Positions 6,618-12,047 of a DNA stretch of 12,047 nt are shown here, one piece after another. Made by a program: the position numbers and the translations under genes. How positions within the stretch are numbered: position 1 is the stretch's first letter; each line of letters begins with the position of its first letter. Source of the DNA: Afipia sp. (GTDB lineage: Bacteria; Pseudomonadota; Alphaproteobacteria; Rhizobiales; Xanthobacteraceae); assembly GCA_020056155.1 (NCBI GenBank), contig JAGVII010000510.1:1-12047 (forward strand), read 5' to 3'. Below the pieces are notes generated by a model that worked only from the letters and a program-made list of their open reading frames with translations, did not search any database and was not told the origin of the DNA.

Positions 6618-7727
6618 ATGAGCGCGTATATCGCCCGCCGCATCCTGCTGATGATCCCCACATTGCTGGGCATCCTGTTCGTGTCGTTCGTCGTGGTGCA
6701 ATTCGCGCCGGGCGGCCCCGTCGAGCGGGTGATTGCTCAACTGTCCGGCTCAGACACCGGCGCAAGCTCGCGCATTTCAGGGTCGTCCAGCGGCGACTTC
6801 GCGTCGCGGCCCCAGGCCGGCGCGGGGTCCGACGCCGTCAGTTCGAAATACCGGGGCGCGCAGGGCCTCGATCCGGAGTTCGTCAAAAGCCTCGAAAAGC
6901 AGTTCGGCTTCGACAAGCCGGCGCCCGAGCGTTTTCTGCTGATGTTGTGGAACTTCGCCCGGTTCGATTTCGGCAAAAGCTATTTCCGCGACGTCAGCGT
7001 GATTCAGCTGATCAAGGAAAAGCTGCCGGTCTCAATGTCGCTAGGCATCTGGATGACGCTGCTGACCTATCTGATCTCGATTCCGCTTGGGATTCGCAAG
7101 GCTATCCAGGACGGTTCGAAATTCGATACGTGGACATCGGGCATCATCATCATCGGCTTTGCGATCCCGGGCTTCCTGTTCGCGATCCTGCTCATCATCC
7201 TGTTCGCGGGCGGCTCGTTCTTCGACATCTTCCCGCTGAGGGGGCTGACCTCGGACGGCTGGGCGCAAATGCCGTGGTACCAGAAGATCACCGATTACTT
7301 CTGGCACCTCACGCTGCCGCTGATCTCGATGGCGCTCGGCGCCTTCGCCACCATGACGCTGCTGACCAAGAATTCGTTCCTCGATGAAATCCGCAAGCAG
7401 TACGTCATGACCGCGCGCGCCAAGGGCTGCAGCGAGCGTCAGGTGCTGTACGGACACATCTTCCGCAACGCCATGCTGATCGTGATCGCAGGTTTTCCCA
7501 GCGCCTTCATTCACGCGTTCTTCTCGGGCTCGCTGCTGATCGAGACCATCTTCTCGCTCGATGGCCTTGGACTGCTCGGGTTCGAGAGCGTGCTCAACCG
7601 CGATTACCCGGTCGTGTTCGGCACGCTGTTCATCTTTTCGCTGGTCGGTCTGGTGGTCAATCTGATCTCGGATCTCGCCTATATGTGGATCGATCCGCGG
7701 ATCGACTTCGAGGCGCGCGAAGTATGA
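6618..7727 (+). CDS. yejB: Oligopeptide/microcin C-type ABC transporter permease YejB
   Basis: One of two inner-membrane permease subunits of the importer. The 369 residues align by memory along the whole of E. coli YejB. Shared blocks are YIARRILLMIPTLLGI at the start, VQFAPGGPVE (27-36), YRG-QGLDPEF after a Ser/Gly-rich periplasmic stretch, SIPLGIRKAIQDGS, FAGGSFFDIFPLRGL, PWYQKITDYFWH and IDPRIDFE near the end. The first membrane helix is at about 8-29 and the core BPD_transp_1 helices at about 140-350. The EAA loop that contacts the ATPase is at about 256-285, with TARAKG. The ATG lies three bases after the upstream stop codon. Its own stop overlaps the yejE start as ATGA. All of this indicates co-translation as one complex. 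Confidence 0.96.
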   Translation: MSAYIARRILLMIPTLLGILFVSFVVVQFAPGGPVERVIAQLSGSDTGASSRISGSSSGDFASRPQAGAGSDAVSSKYRGAQGLDPEFVKSLEKQFGFDKPAPERFLLMLWNFARFDFGKSYFRDVSVIQLIKEKLPVSMSLGIWMTLLTYLISIPLGIRKAIQDGSKFDTWTSGIIIIGFAIPGFLFAILLIILFAGGSFFDIFPLRGLTSDGWAQMPWYQKITDYFWHLTLPLISMALGAFATMTLLTKNSFLDEIRKQYVMTARAKGCSERQVLYGHIFRNAMLIVIAGFPSAFIHAFFSGSLLIETIFSLDGLGLLGFESVLNRDYPVVFGTLFIFSLVGLVVNLISDLAYMWIDPRIDFEAREV

Positions 7728-8902
7728 CGGCCGCTCCTGCACCGCCGGTCGAGACCACGGCATTGTCGCCGATGGGCGAAGCCGTGCCGCCCTCGCGGCA
7801 TCCGCTCGGCATATCGCCGCTCAACCAGCGGCGCTGGCGAAATTTCAAATCCAACCGGCGCGGCTACTGGTCGTTCTGGATTTTCTCGCTGCTGTTCCTG
7901 ATCTCGCTGTTCGCGGAACTGATCGCCAACGATCGCCCGTTCCTGATCAAGTTCGACGGCAAGCTGTATTTCCCGGCCTTCGTCTCCTATCCCGAAACGG
8001 CTTTCGGCGGCGATTTCGAAACCGCCGCGGACTATCGCGATCCGTACTTGCAAAATCTGATCAAGGAAAAGAACGGAACGATCATCTGGCCGCTGATCCG
8101 CTATTCCTACGACACGCACAATCTCGATCTGCCGACGCCGGCACCGTCGAAGCCGACCTGGATGCTGACCGAAGAGCAATGCAAGGCGGTGGTCGAGAAA
8201 AAGGGCGTCCGCGGCTGCCGCGACCTCGAATACAACTGGCTAGGCACCGACGATCAGGGCCGCGACGTGGTCGCGCGCCTGATTTACGGATTCCGCATTT
8301 CTGTTCTGTTCGGTCTGGCGCTGACGATCATCTCGTCGGTGATCGGTATAGCGGCTGGCGGCGTGCAGGGATATTTCGGCGGCTGGGTCGATCTCGCCTT
8401 CCAGCGCTTTATCGAAGTCTGGACCGCGATTCCGTCGTTGTACCTGTTGCTGATCCTGTCTTCGGTGCTGGTGCCCGGGTTCTTCGTATTGCTCGGCATT
8501 CTGCTGCTGTTCTCATGGGTGTCGCTGGTCGGCCTCGTGCGCGCGGAATTTCTGCGCGGCCGCAATTTCGAATACATCCAGGCCGCGCGGGCGCTCGGCG
8601 TGTCGAACCGCACCATCATGTTCCGGCACCTGCTGCCGAACGCCATGGTGGCGACCATGACCTTCCTGCCGTTCATTGTGTCGTCATCGGTGATGACGCT
8701 GACGGCGCTGGATTTCCTCGGCTTCGGCCTGCCGCCGGGCTCGCCCTCGCTCGGCGAGTTGCTGTCGCAGGGAAAATCGAATGTTCAGGCGCCATGGCTC
8801 GGCTTCACCGGCTTCTTCTCGGTAGCGATCATGCTGTCGCTCCTGATCTTCATTGGTGAGGGCGTGCGCGACGCTTTCGATCCGCGCAAGACGTTCAGGT
8901 GA
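7724..8902 (+). CDS. yejE: Oligopeptide/microcin C-type ABC transporter permease YejE
   Basis: Second permease subunit, 392 residues. The ATG at 7724 overlaps the yejB stop codon as ATGA, with GAGG at 7710-7713; upstream in-frame starts would lie inside yejB. About 30 Pro/Ala-rich cytosolic residues precede the conserved SPLNQRRWRNFKSNRRGYWS (31-50) and a first membrane helix at about 49-67. A long periplasmic segment leads to LGTDDQGRDV (about 173-182), which opens the BPD_transp_1 domain. The EAA loop contains ARALGVSNRTIMFRHLLPNA, and GEGVRDAFDPRKTF closes the protein. Compared with E. coli YejE as I recall it, the periplasmic segment has about 25 extra residues just before LGTDD, including C153 and C165. 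These could form a disulfide. Confidence 0.96.
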   Translation: MTAAPAPPVETTALSPMGEAVPPSRHPLGISPLNQRRWRNFKSNRRGYWSFWIFSLLFLISLFAELIANDRPFLIKFDGKLYFPAFVSYPETAFGGDFETAADYRDPYLQNLIKEKNGTIIWPLIRYSYDTHNLDLPTPAPSKPTWMLTEEQCKAVVEKKGVRGCRDLEYNWLGTDDQGRDVVARLIYGFRISVLFGLALTIISSVIGIAAGGVQGYFGGWVDLAFQRFIEVWTAIPSLYLLLILSSVLVPGFFVLLGILLLFSWVSLVGLVRAEFLRGRNFEYIQAARALGVSNRTIMFRHLLPNAMVATMTFLPFIVSSSVMTLTALDFLGFGLPPGSPSLGELLSQGKSNVQAPWLGFTGFFSVAIMLSLLIFIGEGVRDAFDPRKTFR

Positions 8903-8947
8903 GGGCTGGTGTGATGATGAAGCGAACTTTGGATTCGGGGCGCTAGC

Positions 8948-10588
8948 ATGTTGGACGCCATCAACCAGCCTCTGCTCGAAGTCCGCGATCTGACGGTGGC
9001 TTTCCGTCAGAGCGGGACCGAGAGCATTGCGGTCGATCGGGTCTCGTTTTCGATCGATCGTGGGCAATGCGTGGCGCTGGTCGGCGAATCCGGTTCGGGA
9101 AAATCGGTCAGCGCGCTGTCGGTGCTGAAACTGCTGCCGTATCCGACGGCGCATCATCCGACCGGCAGCATCCGCTTCAAGGGACAGGAATTGCTGGGTC
9201 TGAGCGAGAACGAAATTCGCGGCATCCGCGGCAACGACATCTCGATCATCTTCCAGGAGCCGATGACGTCGCTCAATCCGCTGCACACCATCGAGGCGCA
9301 AATCAGCGAGGTGATCTATCTGCACAGCGGCGTGCGCGGCGCGATGGCGCGGGCGCGGACGCTGGAACTGCTGACGCAGGTCGGTATTCCGGAGCCCGAA
9401 ACGCGTCTCGCCAGCTATCCGCACCAGCTCTCGGGCGGCCAGCGGCAGCGCGTGATGATCGCCATGGCATTGGCGAACGAGCCGGATCTGCTGATCGCCG
9501 ACGAGCCGACCACGGCGCTCGATGTCACAGTGCAGGCGCAGATCCTCAAGCTGCTGGCGGACATTCGCGCGCGGCTCGGCATGAGCATGCTGTTCATCAC
9601 CCATGATCTCGGGATCGTGCGGCGCATCGCCGATACGGTCTGCGTGATGAACAGCGGCAAGATCGTCGAGCAGGGGCCGGTCGAACAGGTGTTCACTGCG
9701 CCCCAGCACCCCTATACCAAGGCGCTGCTGGCGGCGGAGCCGAAGCCAGATCCCGCGCCGCCGCGGCCGGAGTCACCCGTTGTGATGTCGTCGGACGACC
9801 TGAAGGTCTGGTTTCCGATCAAGCGCGGATTGCTGCGCAAGACCGTCGGGCACATCAAGGCGGTCGACGGCGTCAGCGTGTCGGTGCGCCGGGGCGAAAC
9901 GCTCGGCGTTGTCGGGGAATCCGGCTCCGGCAAGACCACGCTTGGACTCGCGCTACTGCGCCTGATTTCGTCGAATGGGCCGATCGTGTTTCTGGGTAAG
10001 GACATTCAGGGCCTGAAGTTCAAGGAGATGCGCCCGATCCGTCGCGATATGCAGATCGTGTTTCAGGATCCGTTCGGCGCGCTCAGCCCGCGCATGTCGG
10101 TCGGCGATATCATTGCCGAGGGACTTGGCGTGCATCAGCCATCGCTGAAGGACGACGAGCGCGAGGCGCGGGTGATCAAGGCGCTGAAGGAAGTCGGCCT
10201 CGATCCGGCGACGCGGTTCCGCTATCCGCACGAATTCTCGGGTGGCCAGCGCCAGCGCATCAGCATCGCGCGGGCCGTGGTGCTGGAGCCGAATTTCGTG
10301 GTGCTGGACGAGCCGACCAGCGCGCTCGACATGCTGTTCCAGGCCCAGATGGTCGATCTGCTGCGCGACCTGCAGCGCAAGCGTGACCTGACGTATATGT
10401 TCATTTCGCATGATCTGCGGGTGGTTGCATCGCTTGCGAGCAACCTGATTGTGATGCGTCACGGCAAGGTGGTCGAACAGGGCGCCGCAACGGATCTGTT
10501 CAAGGATCCGCAGACCGACTACACGCGAGCGCTGTTCGCGGCAGCGTTCAACATCGAAGCCGCGCCGAACATCGTGCCGGATTTGTGA
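8948..10588 (+). CDS. yejF: ABC transporter ATP-binding protein YejF, two fused ATPase domains
   Basis: The cytosolic ATPase that powers the YejBE permease. The 546 residues carry two complete nucleotide-binding domains. Domain 1 has Walker A GESGSGKS at 46-53, Q-loop [10 protein letters not shown], signature LSGGQRQR at 161-168, Walker B LLIADEP at 181-187 and switch histidine in ITHDLG. Domain 2 has Walker A GESGSGKT at 323-330, [10 protein letters not shown], signature FSGGQRQR at 430-437, Walker B FVVLDEP at 450-456 and SHDLR. All catalytic elements are intact in both halves, and [12 protein letters not shown] marks the oligopeptide-transporter C-terminal extension of the first half. The ATG is 45 bases after yejE, the only real gap in the operon. 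It is the last gene before the convergent repeat. Confidence 0.96.
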   Translation: MLDAINQPLLEVRDLTVAFRQSGTESIAVDRVSFSIDRGQCVALVGESGSGKSVSALSVLKLLPYPTAHHPTGSIRFKGQELLGLSENEIRGIRGNDISIIFQEPMTSLNPLHTIEAQISEVIYLHSGVRGAMARARTLELLTQVGIPEPETRLASYPHQLSGGQRQRVMIAMALANEPDLLIADEPTTALDVTVQAQILKLLADIRARLGMSMLFITHDLGIVRRIADTVCVMNSGKIVEQGPVEQVFTAPQHPYTKALLAAEPKPDPAPPRPESPVVMSSDDLKVWFPIKRGLLRKTVGHIKAVDGVSVSVRRGETLGVVGESGSGKTTLGLALLRLISSNGPIVFLGKDIQGLKFKEMRPIRRDMQIVFQDPFGALSPRMSVGDIIAEGLGVHQPSLKDDEREARVIKALKEVGLDPATRFRYPHEFSGGQRQRISIARAVVLEPNFVVLDEPTSALDMLFQAQMVDLLRDLQRKRDLTYMFISHDLRVVASLASNLIVMRHGKVVEQGAATDLFKDPQTDYTRALFAAAFNIEAAPNIVPDL

Positions 10589-10607
10589 TCGCGCTGCATT
10601 CTCAACG

Positions 10608-10690
10608 CGTCATTGCGAGGAGCGTAGCGACGAATCAATCCAGCTTCTTGTTCGTCGTTTCTGGATTTCTTCGCTCCGCACGCAATGACG
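10608..10690. repeat. 83-bp dispersed palindromic repeat, copy 2 (convergent gap)
   Basis: Same plan as copy 1: a 36-base left arm (10608-10643), a 17-base loop and a 30-base right arm (10661-10690). The left arm differs from copy 1 at two positions and the right arm at three. These changes are not compensatory, so the stem is less perfect. The loops differ more. It starts 20 bases after the yejF stop and ends 16 bases before the NlpC/P60 stop, again filling the space between converging genes. A role at the 3' ends of both transcripts is inferred. Confidence 0.9.
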
Positions 10691-10706
10691 GCGTGAGTGA
10701 TGGTCC

Positions 10707-11579
10707 TCAGGATGACGAGAGCCGCCTGATGCTGGTGACGTCGCTGCCGGCGGCCTTGATGCGCGCGATGGCCGCTTGCACCGGCTCGACGGCGGTGGCC
10801 ATGTGATGCGCGTTTGCGTGAACGATGGTGGCGCCGTCGCGCACGATCGCCACGTGGCCCTTCCAGAAGATCAGGTCGCCGCGTTTCAGATCGTGCCATT
10901 GCGATGGCGGCACGGCGGTTCCCAATGCCGCTTCCTGCATGTCGCTGTCGCGCGGCGCGGCGATGCCTGTGGAGGCAAGCGATGTTTGTACCAGACCCGA
11001 GCAGTCGATGCCGAGGCTTGTCCGTCCTCCCCAAAGGTAAGGCGTGCCGGCAAAACGTTCGGCGACGGCGACGAAATCCGCCTCGGTGACGGCGAGCGGA
11101 GCAACGTGCTGCACCGGCAGGTAGTGCCGCTGGCTGGTGACGGCGAAGATGCCATCCATCCTGACGACTTCGATGCGTGCGCCGAGCGGCAGACTTTCGA
11201 CCGGCGGCAGTTTGATCGACGGTCCCGGAAAGGCAAACGTGCGCAGCGCCGCGACTTTATGGGTGGGCGTCGTACGCGGCTGCACCAGCGCGATATCGGG
11301 AATCCAGCCGACATAGCCGTCGGCCTTGAGCTGACCCCAAGCCCACCCTTCCGCATCGCGATCGTAGATGATGACGCGCTCGCCCTTCAGCGCCTCGGTG
11401 TCGAGTGCGGCATCGTGCGACGGTTCGCGCCGGACCGGCGCGACGGGCTCGAACACCTCGAACTCGGTTCCGTCCACGAACCGGGACGCCGTCACCTTGC
11501 CTTCGAGATGTTTCGCGGCAAGATCGGGCCGTGCCGGTGTCAGCCTCGGATCGAAAGCAACAGGTTTTGAATCAGCCAT
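10707..11579 (-). CDS. SH3b-NlpC/P60 cysteine peptidase, YkfC-like, probably cytosolic
   Basis: A 290-residue NlpC/P60 peptidase; family members cleave gamma-D-Glu-diaminopimelate bonds in peptidoglycan peptides. Two SH3b-like regions (about 35-100 and 105-163) come before the catalytic domain (about 166-285). Catalytic residues are C193 in GIDCSGLVQ, H242 in KGHVAIV and a third polar residue, probably H254 in IVHANAHH. PYLWGGR at 180-186 precedes the cysteine as in active members. The N-terminus is polar, with no signal peptide or lipobox, so cytosolic action is likely. That resembles the Bacillus murein-recycling enzyme YkfC, which also has SH3b domains. The start overlaps the aminopeptidase stop by eight bases, so the two are co-translated. 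It converges on the transporter operon. Substrate assignment is inference. Confidence 0.9.
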   Translation of the reverse strand: MADSKPVAFDPRLTPARPDLAAKHLEGKVTASRFVDGTEFEVFEPVAPVRREPSHDAALDTEALKGERVIIYDRDAEGWAWGQLKADGYVGWIPDIALVQPRTTPTHKVAALRTFAFPGPSIKLPPVESLPLGARIEVVRMDGIFAVTSQRHYLPVQHVAPLAVTEADFVAVAERFAGTPYLWGGRTSLGIDCSGLVQTSLASTGIAAPRDSDMQEAALGTAVPPSQWHDLKRGDLIFWKGHVAIVRDGATIVHANAHHMATAVEPVQAAIARIKAAGSDVTSIRRLSSS

Positions 11580-12047
11580 AGCGCTCGCTCAGGAGCTTGT
11601 AGATCGCGCGCGCAGCCTGGCATTCGCCGCCCTCGGGACGCGCGGGCTTGGCCGATGGTGTCCAGCCGTAAATATCGACGTGCAGCCAGCTCTTTGCGCT
11701 CTCGACGAATCGCTTCAGAAACAGCGCGCAGGTGATCGAGCCTGCGAATGCCCCGCCGGGTGCATTGTTGAGATTGGCGGTTTTGGAATCCAGCCAGGAA
11801 TCGTAGGGCATCCACAGCGGCATGCGCCACAGCGGATCGTTTTCGGTGCGGGCGTGGCGTGCGACATCCGCCGCGAGAGTTTCGTCATTGGTGTAGAACG
11901 GCGGCAGGTCCGGCCCCAGCGCGACACGTGCCGCGCCGGTCAGCGTGCCGAGGTCGATCAGTAGATCGGGCTTTTCCTCGTCGGCCAGGGCCAGCGCATC
12001 GGCCAGCACGAGGCGGCCTTCCGCGTCGGTATTTCCGATCTCGACAT
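11572..12047 (-). CDS. Leucyl aminopeptidase, M17 family (C-terminal part; 5' end outside window)
   Basis: The C-terminal 157 residues of a metallo-aminopeptidase that removes N-terminal residues from peptides in the cytosol. The visible part begins VEIGNTDAEGRLVLADAL at the window edge. NTDAEGRL is the M17 signature and carries the metal-binding Asp and Glu and the catalytic Arg. LLIDLGTLTGAARVALG, APGGAFAGSITCALFL and WLHVDIYGW follow, in the same order as E. coli PepA. The sequence ends at YKLLSERYG with TGA at 11574-11572. The frame stays open to the right edge, so the N-terminal domain and the other metal ligands cannot be seen. Its stop overlaps the start of the NlpC/P60 gene. This pairing is, to my knowledge, common in Rhizobiales. 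Confidence 0.93.
   Translation of the reverse strand, partial: VEIGNTDAEGRLVLADALALADEEKPDLLIDLGTLTGAARVALGPDLPPFYTNDETLAADVARHARTENDPLWRMPLWMPYDSWLDSKTANLNNAPGGAFAGSITCALFLKRFVESAKSWLHVDIYGWTPSAKPARPEGGECQAARAIYKLLSERYG

Noticed and set aside
6720..6870. Ser/Gly-rich segment in YejB as a possible insertion
   Set aside because: E. coli YejB has a comparable variable periplasmic stretch before the conserved YRG-GLDPE block, so this is a family feature.
7041..7763. Minus-strand 240-codon ORF opposite yejB
   Set aside because: Its Glu/Asp/Gln/Arg-rich composition is typical of the antisense of membrane-protein codons, and it shows no domain.
8684..9709. Minus-strand 341-codon ORF spanning the yejE-yejF junction
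   Set aside because: It is antisense to two motif-rich genes, has low-complexity Arg/His/Asp composition and no domain.

Overview
The window looks like chromosomal DNA of an alphaproteobacterium, most likely a member of the Bradyrhizobium/Rhodopseudomonas/Afipia/Nitrobacter group. The evidence is GC-rich codon use, a membrane-anchored CycM-type cytochrome c beside kdsB and pheA, and two copies of a palindromic repeat of the kind scattered through these genomes. The genus cannot be fixed from the sequence. No phage, transposon, CRISPR, tRNA or rRNA sequence was seen, and gene density is high throughout.

Layout. (1) 1-77: the last 24 codons of an unidentified plus-strand gene. (2) 94-176: a palindromic repeat in the convergent gap before pheA. 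(3) 182-1785, minus strand: kdsB and pheA, translationally coupled. KdsB supplies CMP-Kdo for lipopolysaccharide, and PheA is prephenate dehydratase for phenylalanine synthesis. (4) 1786-1992: a divergent promoter region. (5) 1993-2541, plus strand: cycM, followed by hairpins and a strong intrinsic terminator. (6) 2812-10588, plus strand: a compact five-gene operon with two paralogous Tat-exported family 5 substrate-binding proteins, then YejB and YejE permeases and the double-ATPase YejF. This is a complete YejABEF-type oligopeptide/microcin C/muropeptide importer with a second binding protein. (7) 10608-10690: a second repeat copy in another convergent gap. (8) 10707-12047, minus strand: an SH3b-NlpC/P60 cysteine peptidase without a signal peptide, overlapping the 3' end of an M17 leucyl aminopeptidase gene that runs off the window.

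How the genes may work together. The transporter and the two converging peptidase genes can be read as one theme: uptake of peptides or peptidoglycan fragments, then breakdown in the cytosol. The NlpC/P60 protein resembles cytosolic YkfC-type murein-peptide hydrolases in its domain order. In Agrobacterium a YejBEF transporter with the binding protein YepA is, to my knowledge, reported to import muropeptides. A murein-salvage neighbourhood is therefore the most interesting hypothesis here, but it is inference. Every gene belongs to a known family, and I saw no clearly novel system.
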